From Verrucomicrobiales bacterium (lineage in GTDB: Bacteria; Verrucomicrobiota; Verrucomicrobiia; Verrucomicrobiales; SLCJ01): a stretch of DNA of 55,604 nt. Below, one piece after another: positions 5,196-14,578 of this stretch. Below the pieces are notes generated by a model. That model worked only from the letters and a program-made list of their open reading frames with translations. It ran no database searches and was not told where the DNA came from. Each line of letters begins with the position of its first letter. Within the stretch, counting starts at the first letter, position 1. The position numbers were made by a program, and so were the translations under genes. Location: assembly GCA_024636835.1 (NCBI GenBank), contig JAGXGH010000137.1, positions 1 through 55,604 of the forward strand. Direction: 5' to 3'.

Positions 5196-6227
5196 TTAGA
5201 CGGTGCCGTGGATCGTTTTTCCGGTGGAAAGCAGGTCGTCGCAAGCTACCTTGAGGCGGTCGCATAGGCTCTGTTCGGCTTTTTTGAGGTAGCCGCGTGG
5301 ATCGTAGGCTTTTTTGTTGCCGACTTCGCCATCGATTTTGAGCACACCTTCGATGTTCTCGCACATGTGGGTGACGATGGGGCGGGTGAAGGCGTACTGA
5401 GTGTCGGTGTCGATGTTCATTTTCACCACGCCGTAACCGAGGGTTTCACGGATGTCGTCGAGAGATGATCCGGAACCGCCGTGGAAGACGAGGTCCATCT
5501 CAGCGTCAGCGCCATACTTGTCGGTGACGGTTTTTTGACCATCGCGGAGGATGGTTGGTTTGAGTTGAACGGCACCTGGCTTGTAGGCGCCGTGGACGTT
5601 GCCGAATGTAGCTGCGAACATAAAGCGACCGAGTCCGTTCAGGGTCTCGTAAACTTGCAGCATGTCTTCGGGGGAGGTGTAGAGTTTCTCGGCTGGAAGG
5701 CCTGAGGTGTCGTGACCGTCTTCTTCACCACCGACGCAACCGGCTTCGATTTCGAGGATGATGTCGAGTTCCGCGCACTCTTTAAGAAGTTCGACGGAGG
5801 TCTTCAAGTTCTCGTCCAGGTCGACGACTGATCCGTCAAACATGTGGGAGTTGAAGAGAGGTCCTTTGCCTTCGGCCTTGCGGTCGCGTGATGCGTCGAG
5901 AAGGGGACGGAGGAACGAGTCGACTTTTGCCGGGTGGCAGTGATCGGTGTGAAGCCCGACGAGGATGTCGTATTTCTCCGCGAGGCGGTGAACGGCTTCT
6001 GCAAGAACGATGGCTCCGAATGCTTCATCATTCACAGCGGTTCCGGATGCGAACGATCCGCCACCTGTGGAAACTTGGATGATGCCGTCGGACTTCGACT
6101 CGGCGAATGCCTTCAACGCGCCGCTGGCGGTTGTCAGTGAAGTGATGTTGATGGCTGGATATGCGTACCCGCCGCGTTGGGCGGCGTCGAGCATGGCGGC
6201 GTATTGTTCAGGTGTGGCTACAGGCAT
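5196..6227 (-). CDS. fba: Class II fructose-bisphosphate aldolase
   Basis: A 343-residue zinc aldolase that reversibly splits fructose 1,6-bisphosphate into dihydroxyacetone phosphate and glyceraldehyde 3-phosphate in glycolysis and gluconeogenesis. The active-site HTDHC motif is at residues 93-97 (catalytic Asp95, zinc ligand His96), EIEAGCVGG at 159-167, NVHG with zinc ligand His212, FHGGSGS around His249, and NIDTDTQ at 271-277 for phosphate binding. The length and the long insertion after HTDHC suit the class IIA (FbaA-like) subgroup. It is monocistronic, divergent from the Sel1-repeat gene, with a hairpin downstream. Confidence 0.96.
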   Translation of the reverse strand: MPVATPEQYAAMLDAAQRGGYAYPAINITSLTTASGALKAFAESKSDGIIQVSTGGGSFASGTAVNDEAFGAIVLAEAVHRLAEKYDILVGLHTDHCHPAKVDSFLRPLLDASRDRKAEGKGPLFNSHMFDGSVVDLDENLKTSVELLKECAELDIILEIEAGCVGGEEDGHDTSGLPAEKLYTSPEDMLQVYETLNGLGRFMFAATFGNVHGAYKPGAVQLKPTILRDGQKTVTDKYGADAEMDLVFHGGSGSSLDDIRETLGYGVVKMNIDTDTQYAFTRPIVTHMCENIEGVLKIDGEVGNKKAYDPRGYLKKAEQSLCDRLKVACDDLLSTGKTIHGTV

Positions 6228-6414
6228 GAGTCTATGGTTAAGTTTGGGTGATTCCCCGATGAGCGACCGTTAAGGTGCGTGGTATTAGTCGTCCAGAAAT
6301 CGAGGTATCGCAAGTTTCGAGCCAAGTGGGAGTCACGGAATCGGCACAAACAAGGATTCGGATTCGCTGGTGGATTTTGGTGGACGCGGCGGGATGTTTG
6401 GCACACCTTCGCGA

Positions 6415-7866
6415 ATGGTTAAACGTTCATTTTCCAGAACACTTGTTGTCGCATCCTTACTTGCCTTTTCGCTACAGCTTCCGGCTTCGGCTGAGGAGGA
6501 CAAGAGCACCGTATCTACGTCTATTGAGACCTTGCTGAAGAGAGTGGAGAATGGTGATGCGCAAGCGCAGTATGAAATTGGCGAAAAGTATCTCAAAGGC
6601 GATGGTGTGGATCAGAGTCCGCGTGAGGCGAGTGATTGGTTTCGTAAGGCCGCAGATCAGGGCCACGTCAAGGCGATGAGCCGCTTGGGAAGCTTGCTGG
6701 TGGCACTGGGAGACGAAAAGATGCGGGCAAATGGTATCGAGTGGTTGAACAAAGCGGTCGCGGAAGACGATGCGGATGCGATGGTTTCACTATCGAAAAT
6801 CTATTTCACCGAGCGAAATCCTGAGGGCAAGCCCGATTTAGACAAAGTGCGCGAACTGTTGGAGAAAGCGGAGGCCAAGGGAGCTGTGGAATCCTTGGTT
6901 CTGCTCGGTGCACTTTATGCTGAAGGACGTGGAGTCGAAAAGGACGTGGCCAAGGCATTGGGATATTTTGAAAAGGGATTCGCCAAAGGTTCCAGCGAGT
7001 CGGCATTGGCTCTGGCCGCACTGTATCGCGAGGGCGTCGGTGTGGATAAAAACCCCGAGAAGGTGATCGAGATTTACAAGAAGGCTGTGGAGCTGGGCAG
7101 TGGTGTGGCGTGTAGGCGGCTTGCCGCGGCTGCGGCATCTGGCTTCGGCATGGAGAAGTCCTTCGAAAAAGCAGTGGAGTGGCTGAATAAAGGCATAGAG
7201 CGCAACGACACGACGTGTATGCGCGAAATGGCTCGTGTGAAGTTTGAGGGGGTAAACGCCGAGAAGGACATTGACGGTGCGTTTGAGCTTCTCGATCGTG
7301 CATCCGGTCTAGGCGACCTTGAAGCGCTTCATGATCTTGCCGGGTTTTATGACAATGGCATCGGTACCGAGAAGAACGAAGAGAAAGCGTCGCAAGCGCT
7401 CTACACTGCTGCGGTCAGGGGATTGGTGAAGTCGCAGTTTGAGCTGGGTCTTCGATATCGTCAAGGTACGGGTGTGATGGAGGACAAGGTTGCCGCGGTA
7501 GCGTGGCTGTCGCAGGCGGCTTCTTCGGGGTCTGCGGATGCAATGTTGGTGTTGGGGATGATGAATGAAGTTGGTGAAGGGTTGCCGGTGAACGCGACTG
7601 CGGCGTTGCAGTTGTTCCAGCGTGCGGCGAATATGGGATCTCGGGATGCCAAGCTGCGCTTGGGGGCGATGTATTTTGATGGTCGTGGGGTGAAGGTCGA
7701 CAAACCAAAAGCCTACGCTTACTTCCTAATGGGAGCAGGCACCAGTGATGAAGGTGAGGCCATGCTTGAGAAAGTTACTGCTGAAATGACTGCCGAGGAA
7801 ATTGAAGCCGGTCGAAAAATTGCCGAGGAAATGTCATCGAAACTACAGCAAGCTGCCGGTAAATAG
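6415..7866 (+). CDS. Exported Sel1-repeat (TPR-like) protein
   Basis: About 483 residues from ATG 6415, chosen because MVKRSFSRTLVVASLLAFSL begins a good signal peptide (cleavage after LPASA); an upstream ATG at 6370 would bury it. The rest is a continuous array of roughly a dozen 36-residue Sel1-like repeats, seen as recurring AQYEIGEKYLKGDGV, LGALYAEGRGVEKD and LAALYREGVGVDKN units. Such solenoids act as protein-binding scaffolds. Gene-family knowledge gives no specific partner. It stands alone, followed 48 bases later by the pyrophosphatase gene on the same strand. Confidence 0.9.
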   Translation: MVKRSFSRTLVVASLLAFSLQLPASAEEDKSTVSTSIETLLKRVENGDAQAQYEIGEKYLKGDGVDQSPREASDWFRKAADQGHVKAMSRLGSLLVALGDEKMRANGIEWLNKAVAEDDADAMVSLSKIYFTERNPEGKPDLDKVRELLEKAEAKGAVESLVLLGALYAEGRGVEKDVAKALGYFEKGFAKGSSESALALAALYREGVGVDKNPEKVIEIYKKAVELGSGVACRRLAAAAASGFGMEKSFEKAVEWLNKGIERNDTTCMREMARVKFEGVNAEKDIDGAFELLDRASGLGDLEALHDLAGFYDNGIGTEKNEEKASQALYTAAVRGLVKSQFELGLRYRQGTGVMEDKVAAVAWLSQAASSGSADAMLVLGMMNEVGEGLPVNATAALQLFQRAANMGSRDAKLRLGAMYFDGRGVKVDKPKAYAYFLMGAGTSDEGEAMLEKVTAEMTAEEIEAGRKIAEEMSSKLQQAAGK

Positions 7867-7914
7867 TTATTGGCATCGATTAAATAACTCAGACAGGCGT
7901 GAATTCACGCGACT

Positions 7915-9636
7915 TTGAATCCAACACACGTGACGACTTCCGGATCAATCTCAGTAGACGACAAGAATATCGTCTATGTCATCGGGCACAAAAACCCAGA
8001 CACCGACGCCATCTGTGCGGCGTTCGGTTATGCCGAATTACTGCAACGGACGAACATGCCCGAGGCCGTGGCTGCTTGTTGTGGTGGGATTAATCCGCGC
8101 ACCAAGTGGGTGTTATCTGAAGCGAATATCGAGGCGCCAAAATTGCTCATGGATGTGCGTCCCACCGCGGGAACAATCTGTACAAAGAACCCAGTCGTTG
8201 CCACGGAGAAAGAGACCTTTCTTGAGGTCTACACAAGAATGTCACGCGAAGGTGTGCGTGCGGTTCCGGTGGTGAATGACAAGCGCGAAGTGATCGGCAT
8301 GCTGACGTTCCAGGATTTACTGGAGTTGATGATGCACGCCACTGAGGATGGCAATAGTGCGGAAGAAGCACGGCGTGTGCGCACGACACTTGCAAATGTT
8401 CAGTTGACCTTAAATGCGGTACTACTCAATGGTGACGCATTGGAAGAGGAGCAGGATTTTATTCTGACCGTTTCTGCTTCGAGCACCAAGACCGTTCAGG
8501 ACAGATTAACAAGGTACCCACGCGAGCAACTTTTGGTCGCTGTGGGTGACCGTCCTGATGTGCAGCAACTGGTGATTGAGCACAAGGTGCGCGCCTTGGT
8601 GTTGACCAGGGGGGCGGCTCTTTCAGACGAATTGCTGACACTGGCGAAGAAGAATGGCGTGTCCGTCCTTTCGTCCAGTGTGGACACGGCATCGACCGCG
8701 CAATTGATCCGCTGCTCACGACCGGTTGAGTCGGCGATTCATCGCGAGATTAAAACCTATCCCGCGAAGGCTCCGCTGACGTCGTTCTACAAGGACGTTC
8801 AGCATTCACGCCAAGTGTTGTTTCCCGTGGTGAACGAGGGAAGCAAAACCATCCTCGGTGTGTTCTCGAAATCAGAGCTGCTTAACCCGCCGCGCCAGCG
8901 GCTGGTGCTCGTCGATCACAACGAATTTTCTCAGGCGGTGAATGGTGCCAACGAGGCGGAAATCATTCAGGTGATCGATCACCACCGCCTTGGGGGAGAT
9001 CTTGTTTCCAGTGAACCGATACGCTTTATCAACGAACCGGTGGGGTCAACGTCGACCATCGTGGCACGCTCGTTTCAACAACACTGGATCAAACCCAGCA
9101 AAGAGGTGGCGATCTGTCTTTGTGCGGGAATTATTTCAGACACCTTGAACCTGACCTCACCGACAACAACCGATGTTGATCGTGAGTTGTTGCCATGGTT
9201 GGCGCGTATTGCCGAGGTGGATATCGATGCCTTCGCAAACAGCTTCTTCGCTGCGGGATCGATGCTCAAGAGTTGGCCTGCGGAGGAAATGATCGGGCTC
9301 GATCGCAAAGAGTTCGAAGAGCATGGATGGCGTATTAGTATCAGTCAGATCGAAGAAGTGGATGTGTCTGCGTTTGATTCGCGACGCGAGGAAATTATCG
9401 AGGCCATGGAGAAGCTCATCCGCGACCGAAACATGGACGTGGCAGCGCTCTTGGTAACCGATATTACGCGTCATATCAGTGTGCTGCAGATGGTTGGTCA
9501 CGAGGGCGTTTGCGAAGAGATCGATTATCCATCACTGGGAGGTAATAGTTTTCGTCTCGATGGTGTGGTGAGCAGGAAGAAGCAATTTTTCCCTTACATT
9601 AGTCGTATTTTAGGACGCGTTGGGCGTGAGCACTAA
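7915..9636 (+). CDS. ppaC: Manganese-dependent (family II) inorganic pyrophosphatase with CBS and DRTGG domains
   Basis: A 573-residue regulated family II pyrophosphatase, hydrolysing PPi to phosphate in the cytoplasm. The N-terminal DHH motif YVIGHKNPDTDAICAA supplies metal ligands. A split regulatory block follows: CBS halves around residues 60-115 and again near 300 (QVLFPVVNEGSKTILGVFSKSELL), with a DRTGG-like domain between. The catalytic DHH resumes with LVDHNEFSQAV and VIDHHRLGG. The C-terminal DHHA2 domain ends near SRKKQFFPYI. Family knowledge says the CBS pair binds adenine nucleotides. The start is TTG 7915 or GTG 7930; neither has a strong ribosome site. Confidence 0.93.
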   Translation: MNPTHVTTSGSISVDDKNIVYVIGHKNPDTDAICAAFGYAELLQRTNMPEAVAACCGGINPRTKWVLSEANIEAPKLLMDVRPTAGTICTKNPVVATEKETFLEVYTRMSREGVRAVPVVNDKREVIGMLTFQDLLELMMHATEDGNSAEEARRVRTTLANVQLTLNAVLLNGDALEEEQDFILTVSASSTKTVQDRLTRYPREQLLVAVGDRPDVQQLVIEHKVRALVLTRGAALSDELLTLAKKNGVSVLSSSVDTASTAQLIRCSRPVESAIHREIKTYPAKAPLTSFYKDVQHSRQVLFPVVNEGSKTILGVFSKSELLNPPRQRLVLVDHNEFSQAVNGANEAEIIQVIDHHRLGGDLVSSEPIRFINEPVGSTSTIVARSFQQHWIKPSKEVAICLCAGIISDTLNLTSPTTTDVDRELLPWLARIAEVDIDAFANSFFAAGSMLKSWPAEEMIGLDRKEFEEHGWRISISQIEEVDVSAFDSRREEIIEAMEKLIRDRNMDVAALLVTDITRHISVLQMVGHEGVCEEIDYPSLGGNSFRLDGVVSRKKQFFPYISRILGRVGREH

Positions 9637-9748
9637 TACGGATGAGGAGATCTTGACTAAATTGGTCATGTTCTCTTGACAGTGAGAGGCTGTTTGATTG
9701 ATCGTGGAAGGGCAGGGGACTATGAGGGTTCCCGCTCGATATCGTTCT

Positions 9749-12073
9749 ATGAAATTACGCAAGTCCATCCTCGCCTCTACCGTTCTCTCAATCAGTTATT
9801 TCCTGTCCGGGTGCGGTAATGATCCCAAGCCTGAAGTAGCACCCGACGAGGCAGCACCACCGGAAGAGGTGCCTGCCGTCGTCGAGCCAGCCGACGATGA
9901 TACGCCGAAAACTGTCGTTGCTCCAGCGGACCTGAGTACACGTGCCGAGCTCATGGGCTTTGCGCGTTTCGTGCCTAAAGACTTCCAGACATTTGTTTCT
10001 TTCCGTCCGCAATTCCTACATGGACGTTTGAAGGACACGCGGATTTTTGAATGGATGACCAGTGATTTGGATACTGGCTTGGACGACGGGCCCCTCGACT
10101 TTTTCGAAGACTGTGAAGAGGTGTTTATTACCACGGGTAATACGACGGCAAAGCAGACGGACGTTCTCTATCAGATCAGTTCGGAGATCAGTCAGTTGAT
10201 GTATTTGGAACTCTATGAAAAGCTCGCTATCCAGTCGGGAATGATGGCGCCAGAGGATGCCAGAACTGGAGAATTCAACCAAGCTTTCGACGCGTTTCCA
10301 GAGGAGTTCCGGAAGAACTTTAATGCGCATGTGGATCTTTTGGATGCCGCGCAAATGCCCATGATCATTGTGGCAGCTCGCTTTCGCGACAAGACCGAAC
10401 AGATCGAAGAGGTGTTGGCACAGATGGAGAAAGATATCATGGATGGTCCGGAGTCTCCACTCGAGGTGATTGAACTGGATCGCGGACCAAACGAAAAGCT
10501 ACTGGCGTTCAAGTTGAAGTTCTCGAACATTTTGGACAAGGAAAGCTTTCTGCGTTCGGTCGAGGATTTAGAACTTACCGACGCGCAGTTTGAGCGCTTG
10601 TATGAGGTCTTTAGCACGAAGGCCATCGTGTTCGGCTTTGGCAAAAAAGAGGGATACCTCGTGTTCTTCGCGGGCGAATCTGTAGATCAACTGGAGTTTG
10701 CCAAATCCTTGGATGAGTCGCTGGTCGCGGCTGAGGATAGCGCGTTTTTTGAGCGCTACGCTGAGAAGCCTGTGGTCTACCAGCAAATGGCGAGTGAGGC
10801 ATTTACTACAGACTATTCGAAACTCTCAATGAGAACGCTTCAGAACTATATCAACCCCGCGCGGGATGTTCTGGATCGTATTGATCTACTCGGTGACAAG
10901 CGCGACCTGATGGCGATGCTCGACGGCATCGAGTCCATGGGTAACGAAGTATACAGAATGCAGGGCGGATCAATGGTCGGAGCGGGGTATTTAGAGGATG
11001 GCTTTAAGCTTGAAGTGCAAGGTGGTCTCGCATTGGCACTCTCTGATTTCTCCTCACCATCTCGCTTCGCGGCACTTGCAGAAGATCCGTCGTTCGTATT
11101 GGTCTGGAGTTCGAATATTACTCAAGAGGGGAAGATGAACCTCTTGGAAGTCGAGCAGTTGCTTGGTGAGTTTGCCGGGGCGATGAGTGACCGTTACTTT
11201 GCTCTCGATCTTGCCGATGAGGAACAAGCCGAGATCTACAAATTTTACTCGACGACGCTTGCCGCTGATCTGCGCAAGGTCTGGACCGCGATTAAAGAGG
11301 AGTGGGTAGTCGGTCTCGGAAACGAGGGGGTGCTGGTGATGGACACCAAAGGATCAATGCCGAAGTTCCCAATGATTCCTTCAGCATTCGCCACCGATGC
11401 AAAAATTCCACGGATGGCGCTGATGTATCCCGTCACGGATCGCGAGCGTCTTCAGAAGTCGTGGGCCGACATCGAACCCTCACTCCGAAGTGTCATCGAA
11501 GCTATTTCCAAGAAAGCCGACGCTGGGTTTACCCTGCCCGACCCATCTGTCACCAAGTCGGACGATTTGAGCGTATACAGCTATCCTGTGACGGGATTCA
11601 CCAACGATGATTTCCTGCCGTGCTTAGCGGTGAGCGATGGGTATTTGGTGATCAGTTCGTCCAAGGTTTTTGCCATGGAGTTGATCGAGAAGATGAACTC
11701 TGGAGACGTCAAAGAATCGCCCGGTGGACAACTTATCGACATGAACTTCTCTACGCTGAGGGAATACGGGCGGGATCTGGTAGATGTCACCAAAAAGCAC
11801 GAGACCCTTTTAGCGGACGATGAGGTGATGATGGACTGGTTGGACGGGATCGATGCAGTTGACAAAATGCTCGATGGGATGGAGTTCGTGGATCGTATCC
11901 GCTATTCGACCACAGCGGATTCCACCGGCAAGTTATCGACACTCCTGCATCTTCAATTCAAGGATATTCCAGAGGCTGCGTATCAACGGATCAAACAAGG
12001 TGATACTCCGAGTGATGTGCCACCTGAACCTCCCTTTCCTGGATCTGTCCCCGAACTTGAACTCGACGAGTAG
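9749..12073 (+). CDS. Large lipoprotein of unknown function
   Basis: A 774-residue protein from ATG 9749, chosen because MKLRKSILASTVLSISYFLSGC is a typical lipoprotein signal with lipobox LSGC. A Pro/Glu/Asp-rich linker (residues ~25-55) follows, then a long acidic globular region without recognisable catalytic motifs. Two stretches, PKDFQTFVSFRPQFL and ALAEDPSFVLVWSSN, occupy comparable positions in the two halves and may mark an internal duplication. It ends in a Pro-rich acidic tail, 14 bases from the convergent comB stop codon. Membrane-anchored on the periplasmic side by inference. Confidence 0.8.
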   Translation: MKLRKSILASTVLSISYFLSGCGNDPKPEVAPDEAAPPEEVPAVVEPADDDTPKTVVAPADLSTRAELMGFARFVPKDFQTFVSFRPQFLHGRLKDTRIFEWMTSDLDTGLDDGPLDFFEDCEEVFITTGNTTAKQTDVLYQISSEISQLMYLELYEKLAIQSGMMAPEDARTGEFNQAFDAFPEEFRKNFNAHVDLLDAAQMPMIIVAARFRDKTEQIEEVLAQMEKDIMDGPESPLEVIELDRGPNEKLLAFKLKFSNILDKESFLRSVEDLELTDAQFERLYEVFSTKAIVFGFGKKEGYLVFFAGESVDQLEFAKSLDESLVAAEDSAFFERYAEKPVVYQQMASEAFTTDYSKLSMRTLQNYINPARDVLDRIDLLGDKRDLMAMLDGIESMGNEVYRMQGGSMVGAGYLEDGFKLEVQGGLALALSDFSSPSRFAALAEDPSFVLVWSSNITQEGKMNLLEVEQLLGEFAGAMSDRYFALDLADEEQAEIYKFYSTTLAADLRKVWTAIKEEWVVGLGNEGVLVMDTKGSMPKFPMIPSAFATDAKIPRMALMYPVTDRERLQKSWADIEPSLRSVIEAISKKADAGFTLPDPSVTKSDDLSVYSYPVTGFTNDDFLPCLAVSDGYLVISSSKVFAMELIEKMNSGDVKESPGGQLIDMNFSTLREYGRDLVDVTKKHETLLADDEVMMDWLDGIDAVDKMLDGMEFVDRIRYSTTADSTGKLSTLLHLQFKDIPEAAYQRIKQGDTPSDVPPEPPFPGSVPELELDE

Positions 12074-12087
12074 CCGGTAAGGAACTC

Positions 12088-12816
12088 TTAGTCGATTGGC
12101 TGCAAGCGGAGTAAACTGTTGTTAAGTTGCTCTGTGAGCAGTGCGTGCGATGCTCTGTCGATTTCGCAGCAGTGGTGGAAATCACTTTCCGGTGCCCACG
12201 GCTGATCGGGATCAAAGAACCGACTGGAGCTCGTCGCGTTCTTAAGACGCCTCTCGAGATCGTCCTGCGTCCATGTGGGTGCCTCATCGGGCACTGTTAA
12301 ATGCGCCGCCAAATACTGGGCACACAAGGAGTCTTCCATGGTTGGTTTTTCTCCAGCCCATCCGAGAGGGACTATGGAAACCGTGGATGGATTTGTCGCT
12401 AGAACAGCAGAGATTGTTGCACTGGCATTGGCGAAAGATGCGGCGAAAATATGAGTCACATGGCGGGTGTTTTCAGCAACTGCCCATAGTCCGCGCGTTC
12501 CTGCATGAGTCGTGTGGACTATTGGTTTACCTGAAATATCCGCTGTGGAAATCTCCGTTGGTGAGTTGCCGAAATCGAAGCCTTCGAGTTTCTTGCCGTG
12601 CCGTTCTCCGATCAAGACAGAGTCGCTTATTTCCTTAGAGAGCTTTATGGCATCCTCTATTTCAGCAACCGGATAGATGGCAGACGCTCCACGCTTAACC
12701 GCAAGGGAAGCGACTGTGAACGCACGGAAAACGTCAATCACAATGACGACACCTTCCGCTTCCGCAGCGCCACGGAGTCCGTTGAGGATTCGCACGCTGG
12801 ATGGGAGTTTGCTCAT
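12088..12816 (-). CDS. comB: ComB family 2-phosphosulfolactate phosphatase
   Basis: A 242-residue member of the ComB family. In methanogens the enzyme dephosphorylates 2-phosphosulfolactate in coenzyme M synthesis; in bacteria it is tied to sulfolactate metabolism. Family signatures visible are VIVIDVFRAFTVA near residues 24-36, IGERHGKKLEGFDFGNSP at 93-110 and TTHAGTRGL at 127-135, which hold the conserved acidic and Thr/Gly residues. It is translated from the same strand as nadA, starting 16 bases after the nadA stop, so the two are probably co-transcribed. The metabolic role here is unproven because no comA or comC lies nearby. Confidence 0.88.
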   Translation of the reverse strand: MSKLPSSVRILNGLRGAAEAEGVVIVIDVFRAFTVASLAVKRGASAIYPVAEIEDAIKLSKEISDSVLIGERHGKKLEGFDFGNSPTEISTADISGKPIVHTTHAGTRGLWAVAENTRHVTHIFAASFANASATISAVLATNPSTVSIVPLGWAGEKPTMEDSLCAQYLAAHLTVPDEAPTWTQDDLERRLKNATSSSRFFDPDQPWAPESDFHHCCEIDRASHALLTEQLNNSLLRLQPID

Positions 12817-12832
12817 GGTGGATGCCGGTTGG

Positions 12833-13777
12833 CTATTTACTCTGTTCGAGCATGCGAAGAAGCGGGAGTTCCGCGCGCTTGCGGATTTCTTCTGGCATCT
12901 CCACCGTTGGTGAGAGGTTTACCAGACAGTCGCGTAACTTCTCCATCGTGTTCATCTTCATGTAACGACAGTCAGCACACGCGCAATTGTCAGTTGGTCC
13001 GGGAATCAGATTTTTCTCCGGTACCTCTTTTTTGATGCGATGCAGCATCCCTGATTCCGTAACCACAATGATGTCCTTCTTGTTGCTCTTACGGCAGAAG
13101 TCGATCATTTTTTCCGTCGAGCAAACTTCATCGGCAAGGATACGAACGGCGTAGGTGCACTCCGGATGCGCCACCACTGCGGCATCGGGATATTCTTCCT
13201 GAATTCGGCGAATCGCCTGACGGGTGAACTCAACGTGGACGTAGCAGGCACCTTGCCAGAGATCCATCTTACGCCCAGTTTGTTCCATCACCCAAGACCC
13301 GAGGTTTTGATCGGGAACGAAGAGTATAGGGCGATCTTCTGGAGCTTGCTCGACAATCCGTACCGCATTACCAGACGTGCAAATCACATCGCACAATGCC
13401 TTCACACCGCCGGAGCAGTTGATGTAGGCAATGACGTAGTAGTTTTTAGATTTATGCTCTTCGAGAAATGCGGCGAGGTCCTCGGCCGGACACGCTTGCT
13501 CCAACGAGCAACCCGCATCCTTGTCGGGAAGAATGACCGTCTTCGTTGGGTTGACGATCTTGGCGGTCTCAGCTATAAAGTGCACACCGCAAAAGGCAAT
13601 CACATCGGCGTCCGTTTCCTTCGCCTTGTAAGCGAGTCCGAGCGAGTCGCCAACGTAGTCGGCAATATCTTGAATCTCGCCGATCTGATAGTTGTGTGCG
13701 AGGATGATGGCATTCTTCTCCTTCTTGAGGCGGAGAATTTCTTCTTTTAGATCGAGGGAAAGGGCGTTGGAAGCCAT
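12833..13777 (-). CDS. nadA: Quinolinate synthase
   Basis: A 314-residue [4Fe-4S] enzyme condensing iminoaspartate with dihydroxyacetone phosphate to quinolinate in NAD synthesis. It has NAIILAHNYQ near residue 18, the first cluster Cys in FCGVHF, YINCSGGVKA, HVEFT, HPECTY, and a C-terminal DNCACADC motif carrying the remaining cluster cysteine. Length is normal for NadA. nadB and nadC are not in the window. comB follows 16 bases downstream on the same strand. Confidence 0.96.
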   Translation of the reverse strand: MASNALSLDLKEEILRLKKEKNAIILAHNYQIGEIQDIADYVGDSLGLAYKAKETDADVIAFCGVHFIAETAKIVNPTKTVILPDKDAGCSLEQACPAEDLAAFLEEHKSKNYYVIAYINCSGGVKALCDVICTSGNAVRIVEQAPEDRPILFVPDQNLGSWVMEQTGRKMDLWQGACYVHVEFTRQAIRRIQEEYPDAAVVAHPECTYAVRILADEVCSTEKMIDFCRKSNKKDIIVVTESGMLHRIKKEVPEKNLIPGPTDNCACADCRYMKMNTMEKLRDCLVNLSPTVEMPEEIRKRAELPLLRMLEQSK

Positions 13778-14023
13778 GATGATGAGGGATGGACGGTCGG
13801 TCCGGAATGGGTGACGGGAATGTAACAGGCGTTAGCAAAGTGCGCAACTGTTCGCTCTCTTCGAATCAAAGGATTAGGGAGGCGATTTTCTATGAAGAGC
13901 ATGAACTAGGGTTGTGCTTTTTTCACAAGAAGGACTGGAAGGACAAGAAGAGGTGAGGCACCTCAATGTAGGACCGACTTGTCGGCCGCCATACCTGCGC
14001 CAGCCCGCCCTTCCTACTTCCTC
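13778..14023. other. Intergenic region with small palindromes
   Basis: No gene. It should contain the nadA promoter. Two palindromes stand out: GAGGTG-AGG-CACCTC at 13950-13964 and CCGAC-TT-GTCGG at 13974-13985; the second lies in a sequence of REP-like appearance immediately before the heptanucleotide tract. Confidence 0.45.
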
Positions 14024-14116
14024 CTGCTACCTGCTACCTGCTACCTGCTACCTGCTACCTGCTACCTGCTACCTGCTACCTGCTACCTGCTACCTGCTAC
14101 CTGCTACCTGCTACCT
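14024..14116. repeat. Heptanucleotide tandem repeat, about 13 copies of CTGCTAC
   Basis: The unit CTGCTAC repeats without interruption for about 93 bases. Seven-base units shift frame on copy-number change, the hallmark of slippage-prone tracts, but the tract lies about 130 bases upstream of rpoZ and not in a credible gene. A short open frame reads through it only because 21 bases encode a repeated heptapeptide. Confidence 0.9.
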
Positions 14117-14245
14117 AATAAGATTATCGATTGAAATTTCGGAAATGTGTGGTAATTGAATGATTCCTGTAGTGCAGCACGTAGGTTTATGCGGGTTCTC
14201 TGCGGGGAATAGGCGGTCGTTCGCCTTGCATCACTGATATTTTAT

Positions 14246-14458
14246 ATGAAGCCCCATCTCGTCACAGAGGCATCCAAGGTCATCAAAGACCCACAAATCC
14301 TCATTAATGTTGTTTCCCGTCGCGTGCGTCAATTAAACAGCGGTCGTCCGCCATTGGTTGTTTCCACCGGTGAGCGCCTAGGAATTGCCGATCTCGCTCT
14401 TATGGAGATTATTCAAGGTAAAGTGACTTACGACGCAAGTATCGACCCGAACGCTTAA
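14246..14458 (+). CDS. rpoZ: RNA polymerase omega subunit
   Basis: A 70-residue protein matching the omega family: NVVSRRVRQLNSGRPPLV in the first half, then ADLALMEIIQGKVTY, the segment that clamps the beta-prime C-terminus in known structures. Omega helps assemble and stabilise RNA polymerase. It is followed on the same strand by smpB after about 120 bases. The preceding heptanucleotide tract and an untested promoter lie upstream. Confidence 0.88.
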   Translation: MKPHLVTEASKVIKDPQILINVVSRRVRQLNSGRPPLVVSTGERLGIADLALMEIIQGKVTYDASIDPNA

Positions 14459-14578
14459 GCGGAATCTCCCATACCGTGCCTTGCGTGCGGTTATGAAATT
14501 CACCTTGGACGGGGAGGCTCATCCAAGGTTTTCTTGTGTCTAGTTTTCCGGCAGCCGTGCCGAGTATCAATCTATCCT

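Noticed and set aside
4877..5254. 125-codon plus-strand frame before fba
   Set aside because: It is composed of integrase debris and palindromes, then overlaps the fba 3' end antisense.
13914..14159. Frame encoding a repeated CYLLPAT heptapeptide
   Set aside because: It is a by-product of the CTGCTAC microsatellite; no ribosome site or flanking domain.
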